Shown one piece after another: positions 42,559-50,559 of a stretch of 64,000 bases of DNA; position 1 is the stretch's first letter; each line of letters starts with the position of its first letter. This stretch comes from G963668185 sp963668185. Its GTDB lineage: Bacteria > Chloroflexota > Dehalococcoidia > Lucifugimonadales > G963668185. The DNA is taken from positions 62,001 to 126,000 of the forward strand of contig OY764162.1 of assembly GCA_963668185.1 (NCBI GenBank), written 5' to 3'. The notes under the pieces are model-generated. The model saw only the letters and a list, made by a program, of their open reading frames with translations. It did not search any database and was not told where the DNA came from. The position numbers and the translations under genes are program-made.

Positions 42559-43710
42559 ATGACCAGAGGAATCGACGACGAGTCCCGCGCCCAGATCGTG
42601 AGGCTTGTCCGCGACTTCGTCCGGAACGAAGTTGAGCCGATAGCTGGAGAGTACGAGGCCGAGGACCGTTACCCGGAGCATCTCGTGGCGCAGATGCGGG
42701 AACTCGGCCTGTTCGGGATCACGATTCCCGTCGAGTACGGCGGCCTGGGGCTGGACTACGTCACGTTCGCGACGATCTTCGAAGAGCTGTGCCGCGGTTG
42801 GATGAGCGTCAGCGGAATTATTGGCACTCACCACGTTCTGGCCTACATCGTGAGCGAGTACGGGGCCGAAGACCAGAAGCGGCGCTTCCTGCCCCGGCTG
42901 GCCAGCGGCGAACTGCGCGGAGGACTTGCGTTGACCGAGCCGGAGGCCGGCAGCGACGTGCAGGCGATCTGCACCTCCGCAGTGCGCGACGGGGACGACT
43001 ACGTCATCAACGGCTCCAAGATGTTCATCACGAACGCCGCCAATGGGAACGCGTTCGTCGTGGCGGCGAAGACCGACCCGGACGCGGAGCCTGCGTATCG
43101 AGGCATATCATGCCTGCTGGTGGAGAAGCCGAATCCGGGCCTGACCGTGGGCCGGAAGCTGGACAAGCTCGGATACCGTGGCATCGATACTGCCGAACTG
43201 GCCTTCCAGGACTGCCGCGTGCCTGTGACGAACCTGGTGGGTGGCGAGGAGGGGAGGGGGTTCCGGCAGTTGATGGGCGGGCTGGAGACGGGCCGCATCA
43301 ATGTCGCTGCCCGCGCGGTGGGCGTGGCCGCGGCTGCGCTCGACGCCGCCATCGACTATGCGAAGCGTAGGCGTACGTTTGGCGAACCGATCGCCAAGCA
43401 CCAAGCCATCCAGCTGAAGCTCGCGGACATGGCCACGAAGGTCAAGGCCGCCCGGCTGCTGACACTGGACGCGGCGGCGCGCAAAGACGAGGGTGCGAGG
43501 GTAGATCTCGAGGCGGGCATGGCGAAGCTGTTCGCCAGCGAGATATGCGGGGAGGTGGCGATGGAGGCCATGCGCATCCACGGCGGCTACGGCTACGTGA
43601 AGGACTTCCCGGTCGAGCGGTACTACCGCGATGCCCCGCTCATGATCATCGGCGAAGGCACGAACGAGATCCAGAAGCTGGTCATCGCGCGGCGGCTGCT
43701 GGAGGAGTGA
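42559..43710 (+). CDS. Acyl-CoA dehydrogenase
   Basis: The 383-residue flavoprotein introduces a trans-2 double bond in an acyl-CoA. Helical N-domain (about 1-125), beta domain with LALTEPEAGSDVQAICTSAVRDGDDYVINGSKMFITNA (FAD-contacting signature, about 128-165) and the C-terminal domain with RRTFGEPIAKHQAIQLKLADM (PROSITE-like ACAD pattern) are visible. The C-terminal helix ending IIGEGTNEIQKLVIARRLL carries the catalytic glutamate candidate in EGTNEIQ. AGGA lies eleven bases before the ATG. The gene follows hicA after 111 bases and converges with the DMGDH-type gene. The substrate chain is unknown. Confidence 0.93.
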   Translation: MTRGIDDESRAQIVRLVRDFVRNEVEPIAGEYEAEDRYPEHLVAQMRELGLFGITIPVEYGGLGLDYVTFATIFEELCRGWMSVSGIIGTHHVLAYIVSEYGAEDQKRRFLPRLASGELRGGLALTEPEAGSDVQAICTSAVRDGDDYVINGSKMFITNAANGNAFVVAAKTDPDAEPAYRGISCLLVEKPNPGLTVGRKLDKLGYRGIDTAELAFQDCRVPVTNLVGGEEGRGFRQLMGGLETGRINVAARAVGVAAAALDAAIDYAKRRRTFGEPIAKHQAIQLKLADMATKVKAARLLTLDAAARKDEGARVDLEAGMAKLFASEICGEVAMEAMRIHGGYGYVKDFPVERYYRDAPLMIIGEGTNEIQKLVIARRLLEE

Positions 43711-43735
43711 CGGAGGCCCCGTCCCGTCCGTCTCT

Positions 43736-43762
43736 GGATTCCGGCCTGCGCCGGAATGACGG
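43736..43762. repeat. P1 palindromic element between convergent genes
   Basis: GGATTCCGGCC-TGC-GCCGGAATGACGG: a near-perfect stem with a tiny loop, same family as the intergenic elements at 46.4 kb. In this convergent gap it may also act as a terminator. Confidence 0.75.
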
Positions 43763-43776
43763 TGTAGGGGGGTACT

Positions 43777-46281
43777 TCACGCTCGGAGGCGGGTGCCTTG
43801 TGGGTCGTAGAGGGGTTCGGGGGATATGGTGGCGGGGTGGCGGCGGCCGAGGTACTCGATCTCTACTGATGTGCCGACTTCTGTGTGCTCGATGGGGAGG
43901 TAGCCGTAGGCGACGGCTTTGCCGACGGAGTAGGCGTAGTCGGAGCTGGTGACGTAGCCGACGACTTCGTTGCCGGCTATGATCGGCTCGTTGCCCATGG
44001 CTACGCCGTCCGGGTCGTCGAACGTTATGCAGCAGAGGCGGCGGGTGACGCCTTGCTCGCGGATCCGGAGCAGGGCCTCTTTGCCGATGAAGTCGGCGCG
44101 CTTGATGCGGGAGGGGTTCGGGTGCGTGTTGTCGCGCATCAGGCCGGCCTCGAAGGGGTTGAAGGTCGTGTTCATGTCGGGGCCCCAGAAGCGGTAGCCT
44201 TTCTCCAGGCGCATCGATGCGCCGTAGGCTCCGCCGCCTGCCGCGATCATGCCGTGCTCTCGTCCGGCCTCCCAGATCGTGTCCCACAGTTTGAGGCCGA
44301 ACTCGGTTGGAGTGTATATCTCCCAGCCAAGTTCGCCGACGTACGAGATGCGGAGCATGGCGGCGGGTACGTCGCCGTAAGTGACCTCGCGGACGGTGGC
44401 GAAGGGGAAGGCTTCGTTGGACAGATCGTCGTCGCAGACCGATTGCAGGATGTCGCGGCTGTGCGGCCCCCAGACGCCGGCCACGGCGAGGCCGGACGTG
44501 ACGTCCTGTATGTGGACGCTTCCGTCTTCCGGCAGGTGATGCCGGAACCAGGCGAGGTCGTGCATGCCGACTCCGCCGCCGGTGACTACACGGAACCGTT
44601 CCTCTCCCAGCCTGAGGATCGTCAGGTCTGCCACGATGCCGCCGTGCCGGTTGACGAGGGGCGTGTATGTGCCTCGTCCGACGGGCTGGTCCATGCGGTA
44701 CACGGCCATCCGCTCCAGATAGGCCAGCGCGCCCGGGCCGGTCACGTCAAGTTTCTGGAAGGACGTGAGGTCGAAGATGCCGGCCCTGGCCCTGACGGCC
44801 TGATGCTCCGCGCCGATGATGCGGGACCACCACATCTCTTCCCAGCCGGAACGGTCCGGCACTTCGAACTCTTCGAGCAAGGGCGCGTTGGACTCGTACC
44901 ACTGGGGGCGCTCCCAGCCCGCCGACTCGTAGAAGACGGCGTCGAGTTCCTGCTGCCGGGGATAGAACGGGCTGCGGCGGTTGTTCCTGCCCTGCGACCA
45001 CTGCTCCTGCGGGTGGACGATGCCGTATATCTTCTGGAAGTTTTCGGAGGTGCGGGCGTTCACGTGGCGCTTGTGCAACTGGTGGTCGTGGAACCTGGCG
45101 TAATCCACGGCGTGGGAGTCGACCTCGGATTCGCCGTCCAGCATCAACTCGGTCAGCATCCTGGCCGCGCCGGGGGCGTCCTTTACCCAGATGGCCTCGG
45201 CGGCCCAGAAGCCGCGAACGTGACGGGACTCGCCGATGATCGACGCGGAGTCGGGCGTAACGGAAAGGAGGCCGTTGAAGCCGAACTGCAGGCCGGCGTT
45301 CGCGAGCACGGGCATGACTTCTATTATGGACTCCATGGCGGGCATGAAGTGTTCTTCGGTGAACGGCATCATCGCGGGCGAGTACTGCGCCTCGTCAGGG
45401 GAGGGGATGTCGGCGGCCTCGGTGATCATCGAGGGGTGCAGGTATGAGCCGACTTCCCACGTGTCGTGCTCCTGGCGGACGTACATGGCGCGGTCCTGGT
45501 CGCGCAGGAGCGGCCACTCGATGTGGCCCTTCGCGCCCGCAAGCTCGGGGACCGGGCTGGTATAGACAAGCTGGTGGTGCATTGGGGCGAGCGGGATCGG
45601 AGAGCCGATCATGTCGCCGATTGCGGGGCCCCAGATGCCGGCGCAGCAGACGACGGTGTCCGTCTGGACCGTGCCGCGCGTGGTCTTCACGCCGGCGACT
45701 CTGCCGCGGGACACGTCGAACCCTGTGACCTTCGTGTTCGACAGGAGCCGCAGCGCGCCCATCTCTTCGGCCTGGCGCACCATCTCGGCGGCGGCGTCGA
45801 CGGCGCGCGTGACGAGGCCGGCGCTGGGCGTCCACATCGCGCCCCTGATGGGGCCTGTTTCGAGGAACGGGAACAGGTCCTTCGCCTCGCCGGGGGTGAC
45901 CATCTCGGCGTGGACGCCCCAGGACTTGCCTGACGCTACCTTGCGGTGCAGCTCCCGCATGCGGTCGGCAGTGCGGGCGATCTCGATTCCGCCGACGGTG
46001 ACGAAGCAGGGCTTGCCGTCGTGTTCAAGCGACGAGAAGAAGTCTAGGCCGTACTTGGAGAAGTTGGCCGTGACCTCGGAGTGGTCGACGGGGAAGGAGA
46101 AGTTGGAGGCGTGCTGGGTGGAGCCGCCGGGCTCGGGCCACCTGTCCTGCTCGACGATGAGGATGTCTTTGACGCCGCGCTTCGCGAGGTGATAGGCGAC
46201 GGCGCAGCCGACGATGCCTGCGCCGATGATGACGATGCGGGCGGCTTTGGGGAGGACTCTGGATGGGGCGTCAGGCGTCAT
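43777..46281 (-). CDS. FAD-dependent dimethylglycine/sarcosine dehydrogenase-type oxidoreductase with GcvT domain
   Basis: The 834-residue protein joins a DAO-type FAD domain to a folate-binding aminomethyltransferase (GcvT) domain, the architecture of dimethylglycine dehydrogenase and sarcosine dehydrogenase. FAD motif IVIIGAGIVGCAVAYHLAKRG (in pieces) lies at about 16-36, and GGSTQHASN (about 52-60) has the histidine that carries covalent flavin in that family. The GcvT half (about 430-834) includes FDLTSFQKLDVTGPGALAYLERM and the final SVEIEYLGRRHPATISPEPLYDP. It demethylates an N-methyl amine, passing formaldehyde to tetrahydrofolate. The exact amine is not known. It has AAGGA upstream of ATG 46281. 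Confidence 0.9.
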   Translation of the reverse strand: MTPDAPSRVLPKAARIVIIGAGIVGCAVAYHLAKRGVKDILIVEQDRWPEPGGSTQHASNFSFPVDHSEVTANFSKYGLDFFSSLEHDGKPCFVTVGGIEIARTADRMRELHRKVASGKSWGVHAEMVTPGEAKDLFPFLETGPIRGAMWTPSAGLVTRAVDAAAEMVRQAEEMGALRLLSNTKVTGFDVSRGRVAGVKTTRGTVQTDTVVCCAGIWGPAIGDMIGSPIPLAPMHHQLVYTSPVPELAGAKGHIEWPLLRDQDRAMYVRQEHDTWEVGSYLHPSMITEAADIPSPDEAQYSPAMMPFTEEHFMPAMESIIEVMPVLANAGLQFGFNGLLSVTPDSASIIGESRHVRGFWAAEAIWVKDAPGAARMLTELMLDGESEVDSHAVDYARFHDHQLHKRHVNARTSENFQKIYGIVHPQEQWSQGRNNRRSPFYPRQQELDAVFYESAGWERPQWYESNAPLLEEFEVPDRSGWEEMWWSRIIGAEHQAVRARAGIFDLTSFQKLDVTGPGALAYLERMAVYRMDQPVGRGTYTPLVNRHGGIVADLTILRLGEERFRVVTGGGVGMHDLAWFRHHLPEDGSVHIQDVTSGLAVAGVWGPHSRDILQSVCDDDLSNEAFPFATVREVTYGDVPAAMLRISYVGELGWEIYTPTEFGLKLWDTIWEAGREHGMIAAGGGAYGASMRLEKGYRFWGPDMNTTFNPFEAGLMRDNTHPNPSRIKRADFIGKEALLRIREQGVTRRLCCITFDDPDGVAMGNEPIIAGNEVVGYVTSSDYAYSVGKAVAYGYLPIEHTEVGTSVEIEYLGRRHPATISPEPLYDPQGTRLRA

Positions 46282-46297
46282 GTGCGGTTCCTTGCGG

Positions 46298-46336
46298 GCC
46301 CCATCTCAATCTTCCCCAGCAGACTGGGGAAGAGGC
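46298..46336. repeat. 39-bp palindrome R39, intergenic copy
   Basis: The core TTCCCCAGCAGACTGGGGAA is shared with five other copies in the window, at 49406, 49870, 50191, 50245 and 55773. This copy has the outer bases most changed. Confidence 0.85.
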
Positions 46337-46355
46337 CGGAGGCCCCGCCCGGCCG

Positions 46356-46660
46356 CGCCCCTGGATTCCGGCCTTCGCCGGAATGACGGAGGGGGATGGA
46401 TTCCCGCCTTCGCGGGAATGACGGAGAAAGAGGGGCGGGAATGACCGCGTTGCCGCTGTCATGCGGTTGGTGCGACGGCACGCGGGCGGATGGATTCCCG
46501 CCTTCGCGGGAATGACGGAGAAGGAGGGGCGGGAATGACCGCGTTGCCGCTGTCATGCGGTTGGTGCGACGGCACGCGGGCGGATGGATTCCCGCCCCTC
46601 GACGGACTCGGGACAGGCTCTTCGCGGGAATGACGGCGAAGGAGGGGCGGGAATGACGGA
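46356..46660. repeat. P1 elements with a 94-bp tandem duplication
   Basis: P1 palindromes occur at about 46363-46389, 46397-46424, 46490-46518 and (split) 46586-46636. A unit of 94 bases starting ATGACCGCGTTGCCGCTGTC repeats at 46441 and 46535 almost without change, so one P1 element and its flank have been duplicated. No gene is seen in 46282-46686. Confidence 0.8.
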
Positions 46661-46686
46661 TGTTGTGCAAGGGTCTGTTGAGGGGG

Positions 46687-48972
46687 TTATTCGTTGTTCA
46701 GGGCCTCTGTGACGGTGACGGGGTTCATGGGGAGGCGATCTATTCTTGCGCCGGTGGCGCGGTAGATGGCGTTGGCTATGGCGGCGGGCGGGGGCACGAT
46801 CGAGACTTCGCCGACGCCTCGCACGCCGTACGGGTGGCTTGGGTTGGGCACCTCTACGATCACGGTGTCGATCATCGGGAGATCGAGGGAGGTGGGCATC
46901 CTGTAGTCCAGGAAGGTGCTGTTGGTCATGTCGCCGTCGTCGTTGTAGTAGTACTCCTCGTTGAGCGCCCAGCCGATGCCCTGCACCGCGCCGCCCTGCA
47001 TCTGGCCTTCGACGTAGCTTGGGTGGATGGCCTTGCCGGCGTCCTGCGCCATCGTGAAGCGCAGGAGGTCGACCTTGCCGGTGTCCGGGTCAACCTTCAC
47101 GTCGGCGATGACGGCGGAGTAGGCTCCGCCGGGTCCTGCGGCGTCGACGGCGGCGCGGCCTACGATGGGGCCGCCCGTGTCGTTCAGCTGGCCGGCGAGG
47201 TCCTTGAAGGTCATGTTGAGTTCGGGGTCTGCCTTCGACCTGAAGACGCCGTCCGCAAGCTCAAGCGAGTCGGCGTCCACGTCCCAGATGCTGGCCGCGC
47301 GTTCAAGCATCTGCTGCTTGATGTGCTGCGCGGCGTTGTGGGCCGCGAGGCCGGTGGCGAAGGTGACGCGGCTGCCGCCGGTGCCGGCGGTGTAGCCGAT
47401 GGAGTCGGTGTCGGCGACCTTGGGGTTCACGCTCTCAGCGGGGATGCCGAGCACCTCGGCGGCCTGCATCGCGATGGACGCCCGCGTGCCGCCGATGTCT
47501 GTGGAGCCTTCAACGAGGTTGATGGTGCCGTCCGTGTTGACGGAGATCGTGCAGCTTGACTGGCCGCCGCCGTTCATCCAGTAGCCGATGGCCATGCCGC
47601 GGCCCACGTTCTCGCCTTCGAGGGGAGCGCTGTAATGCGGGTGGTCCTTCAGGGCCTCCAGCGTCTCGACGCAGCCGATGCGCGGGTTGACGGGGCCGTC
47701 CGCGCGCCTGCTGCCCTCCTTTGCCGCGTTCTTCAGCCGGAAGTCGATCGGGTCCATGCCCAGCTTCTCCGCTATCTCGTCCAGCACGGTCTCCGCCGCG
47801 AATGCGGCGTTGGTGGCGCCTGGGGCGCGGTACGCGCCGGCCTTCGGCTTGTTCACGACGACGTCGTACCCGTCTATAAGAACGTTCTCAACGTCGTACG
47901 GTGCGTAGATCGTCATGGAGCCGGCACCCACCGGCGACCCCGGATACGCGCCGGCCTCGTACGCCATGTACGCCTGCGCCGCCGTGATCTTGCCGTCGTT
48001 GGTGGCGCCGATCTTCACCCTGATGTATGAGCCGGACGTGGGGCCGGTGCCTTCGAAGACCTCCTTGCGGCTCATGATCGTCTTCACCGGCCTGCCGGTC
48101 TGCTTGGACATAAGCGCGGTAATCGATTCCTGGTGCAGCGGGAACTTGCCGCCGAAGCCGCCGCCGATCTCCATTGGCGTGACCTTCACCTGTGAGACCG
48201 GGATGTCGAGGGACTGGGCCACGGCAGCGCGGACCTCGAACGGGCCCTGCGAGCTCGTCCAGATGTGCAGGCGGTCGTCCTCGTTCCAGAGAGCGGTCAC
48301 GTTTTGCGGCTCGATGTATCCCTGGTGAACGGTCTCGGTGTTGAACTCCTTCTCTATGACAATGTCGGCCTTTGCGAAGCCTTCGTCCACATCGCCCAGC
48401 CTGTGCTGGAAGTGCTCGGCGACGTTCGTGTGCACGGTGCCCGTTTCGCCCATCTCCGATGTCCTGAGCTCGTCGATCAGGATGGGGGCGCCGTCCTTCA
48501 TTGCCTCCGGGGCCGTAAGCACGGCCGGCAGGGGCTCGTACTCGACCTCGATCAGGTCCAGCGCCTCCTGTGCGATATGGGGGCTTGAAGCGGCCACTCC
48601 GGCGACCGCGTGGCCCTTGTACAGTACCTTGTCGACGGCCATCGCGTTGCTCTGCATGTAATACAGGTCAACCGCGCCCTCGCCGGTGTCGACCATCTGG
48701 CCGAACGACGCATTGGGCAGATCGCTGCCGGTGGCGACGGCGTGGACGCCGGGTAGGGCGCTCGCCTTCGAGGTGTCGATGGACCTGATGCGGGCGTGCG
48801 CGTACGGGCTGCGAAGTATCGCGGCGTGGAGCAGTCCGGCGGCGTTGAAGTCGCCGCCGTACAGGGCGCGTCCTGTGACCTTGTCAGCGCCGTCGTGCCG
48901 GATGGGGCGGGTGCCGACTACGTTGTACTTTCCGGTCTCCAGGACTACGTTGGGTTCGTATGTGGTGGTCAT
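46687..48972 (-). CDS. Xanthine dehydrogenase/CO dehydrogenase-type molybdopterin-binding subunit
   Basis: The 761-residue large subunit of the xanthine oxidase family shows the N-terminal domain VTGRALYGGDFNAAGLLHAAILRSPYAHARI (about 30-60), MEIGGGFGGKFPLHQESI (about 265), AYRAPGATNAAFAAETVLDEIA (about 378) and the active-site glutamate region YGVRGVGEVSIVPPPAAIANAI near the C-terminus. Such subunits hydroxylate N-heterocycles or aldehydes at a Mo-pterin. The usual partners, an FAD subunit and a [2Fe-2S] subunit, are not in the window, which is unusual because they are generally adjacent. The signature AYRAPG (not AYRCSFR) argues against CO dehydrogenase. Confidence 0.9.
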   Translation of the reverse strand: MTTTYEPNVVLETGKYNVVGTRPIRHDGADKVTGRALYGGDFNAAGLLHAAILRSPYAHARIRSIDTSKASALPGVHAVATGSDLPNASFGQMVDTGEGAVDLYYMQSNAMAVDKVLYKGHAVAGVAASSPHIAQEALDLIEVEYEPLPAVLTAPEAMKDGAPILIDELRTSEMGETGTVHTNVAEHFQHRLGDVDEGFAKADIVIEKEFNTETVHQGYIEPQNVTALWNEDDRLHIWTSSQGPFEVRAAVAQSLDIPVSQVKVTPMEIGGGFGGKFPLHQESITALMSKQTGRPVKTIMSRKEVFEGTGPTSGSYIRVKIGATNDGKITAAQAYMAYEAGAYPGSPVGAGSMTIYAPYDVENVLIDGYDVVVNKPKAGAYRAPGATNAAFAAETVLDEIAEKLGMDPIDFRLKNAAKEGSRRADGPVNPRIGCVETLEALKDHPHYSAPLEGENVGRGMAIGYWMNGGGQSSCTISVNTDGTINLVEGSTDIGGTRASIAMQAAEVLGIPAESVNPKVADTDSIGYTAGTGGSRVTFATGLAAHNAAQHIKQQMLERAASIWDVDADSLELADGVFRSKADPELNMTFKDLAGQLNDTGGPIVGRAAVDAAGPGGAYSAVIADVKVDPDTGKVDLLRFTMAQDAGKAIHPSYVEGQMQGGAVQGIGWALNEEYYYNDDGDMTNSTFLDYRMPTSLDLPMIDTVIVEVPNPSHPYGVRGVGEVSIVPPPAAIANAIYRATGARIDRLPMNPVTVTEALNNE

Positions 48973-49159
48973 ACTTTTGCGCTCTCCTCAAGGGTCAGGG
49001 TGATGCGGGCGTCGAGGGATTTCCGCCTGGCAGGCCGGGCGGCGCTTCGACCGTTCGAGATTGTAGCCGTGACGCGCCGGTGCTGACAAGGCGCGGGGGA
49101 TTTCCGCCAGCCCCGGGTTCACGCCGGCGCGTGAATGCGGATGGGCGCACTGCTAACTG

Positions 49160-49330
49160 TCATTCCGATCGAGCGAAGCGAGAGAGGAATCCAAAGCCTT
49201 CCGCACGCCGCCAGGCCCCACCCACGGCGAGACGCGCGTTTGGCCGGGGCGCGGCGGTGGTGGCTTGCGGGGCGTCCGAGATTCCCTTCGGGAGACTCAG
49301 GGCAGGCTCTCGGGGGACTCGGAATGACAG
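49160..49330. repeat. Palindromic elements upstream of the XDH-type gene
   Basis: The 49160-49192 element matches 22915-22946. At 49280-49330 a GATTCCC...GGAATGACAG element is split by TTCGGGAGACTCAGGGCAGG CTCT (49287-49310). No gene is seen in 48973-49346. Confidence 0.7.
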
Positions 49331-49346
49331 TGGCAACGGCGCTGGC

Positions 49347-50483
49347 TCATGGTTCGGCGGGGTCGGGTTCGGTGTCGGTGGATTCGGCGAGGGACGCGCC
49401 GGCTGACCCCATCCCGGCCTTCCCCAGCAGACTGGGGAAGGGGTCAGACGGGTCGGGTTCGTCATCGGGGTGTTCGGCGCCGGGGGCGTGCGGGTCATCG
49501 GGGTGTTCGGCGAAGGGGTCGAAGCCGCAGTCGCAGGATGCTTTGCCGTGGGGACATGCTAGGCGGATGGGGCCGCGGCATGATTCGCGGATGCGCTTGA
49601 CCGCGTCTATGATTTCGCCGGCCGCTATGGACCTTTCGACGGCCGGCCGGGCGTGTTCGCTGAAGTAGTGCTCCTCTCCGTTGTGTATGATGATGCTGCC
49701 GCGTTTGGAGGGGTAAACGACTCTGGGGTCCGGGGGCGTCGGGCGCCTGCCGACGGCGTCCAGCAGGGCGTCTGTCGCTTTGGAGACGGCTCGATTGTCG
49801 AAGCCGGTGTCTCCGCTGTGGCCGTATGTGTTGGAGTACGGGGGTTCGTAGCCGGCGAGGATGTCGTGAACCCCATCCCGGCCTTCCCCAGCAGACTGGG
49901 GAAGGGGTGAGAGGGAGGCTCCGTTGGCGTCCGGGGAAGGGGTTCCCTGCGCGTTGTGGTTCGACAGGCTCACCACGAACGGGTTGTCGAGGGGGCCGGG
50001 TGCGTCGTCGAAGCCGCGGCGCAGTAGTTCTTTGGCGGCGTCTATGCGGTGGTGGGGGCCGAAGCCGGGCATGAAGCCTAGCATGACGTCTATGAGGAAT
50101 CGTATGGCTTGTCGTCCTCCGTCGGTCTCGGCTCGTATGAAGCGTGCGAGGTCGGGGTTTAGGCCGGTGGTGTCGAGGGTGTCTGCGGGAACCCCATCCC
50201 GTCCTTCCCCAGCAGACTGGGGAAGGGGTTTTAGTTCTGTATGCACCCCATCCCTGCCTTCCCCAGCAGACTGGGGAAGGGGTTTGAGGGATGCGAACTC
50301 TTTGGCTTCTTCGAAGCCTAGTTTGATGAGTTGGCGTGCGGCGTCTAGCCTGTGGTAGGGCTTGGCACCGCGGATCTGGTCCTGCATGGCGGCGACTAGG
50401 AAACGGACGATGAGTCTGCCGTCCTTGGTTTCTTCTCGGACGATGCGTTGTATTGGTGATATGGTGTGCGTTTCGGCATTCAT
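49347..50483 (-). CDS. Unrecognised protein invaded in frame by palindromic repeats
   Basis: From ATG 50483 the product has 378 residues. It begins with two related 50-residue units: about 10-60 (IVREETKDGRLIVRFLVAAM ... PYHRLDAARQLIKLGFEEA) and about 106-157 (FIRAETDGGRQAIRFLIDVM ... PHHRIDAAKELLRRGFDDA). Two 13-residue translated repeats (PLPQSAGEGRDGV) separate them; a third follows at about 192, and a fourth near the C-terminus is read in another frame (PFPSLLGKAGMGS). NPFVVSLSNHN is another repeat type. The rest, with YPSKRGSIIIHNGEEHYF and a cysteine pair in CPHGKASCDCGF, is unfamiliar. A TTGACA-N17-TATCAT promoter ends seven bases before the ATG, so the mRNA is probably leaderless. Confidence 0.65.
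   Translation of the reverse strand: MNAETHTISPIQRIVREETKDGRLIVRFLVAAMQDQIRGAKPYHRLDAARQLIKLGFEEAKEFASLKPLPQSAGEGRDGVHTELKPLPQSAGEGRDGVPADTLDTTGLNPDLARFIRAETDGGRQAIRFLIDVMLGFMPGFGPHHRIDAAKELLRRGFDDAPGPLDNPFVVSLSNHNAQGTPSPDANGASLSPLPQSAGEGRDGVHDILAGYEPPYSNTYGHSGDTGFDNRAVSKATDALLDAVGRRPTPPDPRVVYPSKRGSIIIHNGEEHYFSEHARPAVERSIAAGEIIDAVKRIRESCRGPIRLACPHGKASCDCGFDPFAEHPDDPHAPGAEHPDDEPDPSDPFPSLLGKAGMGSAGASLAESTDTEPDPAEP
49406..49444. repeat. R39 palindrome, coding copy 4
   Basis: 39 bases, inside the gene at 49347-50483 and read leftward as PFPSLLGKAGMGS. Confidence 0.85.
49870..49908. repeat. R39 palindrome, coding copy 3
   Basis: 39 bases (13 codons), read leftward as PLPQSAGEGRDGV within the same gene. 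Confidence 0.85.
49958..49982. repeat. P3 palindromic element inside the same gene
   Basis: GGTTCGACAGGCTCACCACGAACGG, in two parts GGTTCGACAGGC and TCACCACGAACGG, read leftward as PFVVSLSN. It matches the element at 19441-19471. Confidence 0.75.
50191..50229. repeat. R39 palindrome, coding copy 2
   Basis: 39 bases, read as PLPQSAGEGRDGV. It is 15 bases (five codons) from the next copy. Confidence 0.85.
50245..50283. repeat. R39 palindrome, coding copy 1
   Basis: 39 bases, read as PLPQSAGEGRDGV. The pair 50191/50245 separates the two related protein units. Confidence 0.85.
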
Positions 50484-50490
50484 GGGTTCT

Positions 50491-50519
50491 ATGATAGCGA
50501 GCGCGTACTGGAGTGTCAA
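50491..50519 (-). promoter_or_regulatory. Consensus sigma70 promoter with start site at the ATG
   Basis: Reading leftward, TTGACA (50514-50519), a 17-base spacer and TATCAT (50491-50496) are followed by seven bases and the ATG at 50483. The same boxes and spacing as the korAB promoter. A TTG frame start at 50519 is part of the -35 box and is not used as a start. Confidence 0.7.
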
Positions 50520-50559
50520 GGGGGATGGGGAGTGGATGGTGAATAGTGGATAGTGGCTA

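Noticed and set aside
43885..45447. 520-codon open frame opposite the DMGDH-type gene
   Set aside because: It is a high-GC shadow frame without motifs; the opposite strand encodes a clear two-domain enzyme.
46356..46660. Regular repeats that could be read as a CRISPR array
   Set aside because: Repeat units are palindromes of varied length with duplicated, not unique, intervening sequence, no constant spacer size and no cas genes nearby.
49958..49982. Palindromes as att sites of an integrated element
   Set aside because: The same sequences recur many times across the window with no integrase gene or element-sized interval between them.
50484..50519. N-terminal extension of the repeat-invaded gene from TTG 50519
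   Set aside because: The TTG is part of a TTGACA -35 box with a 17-base spacer to TATCAT, so this stretch is promoter.
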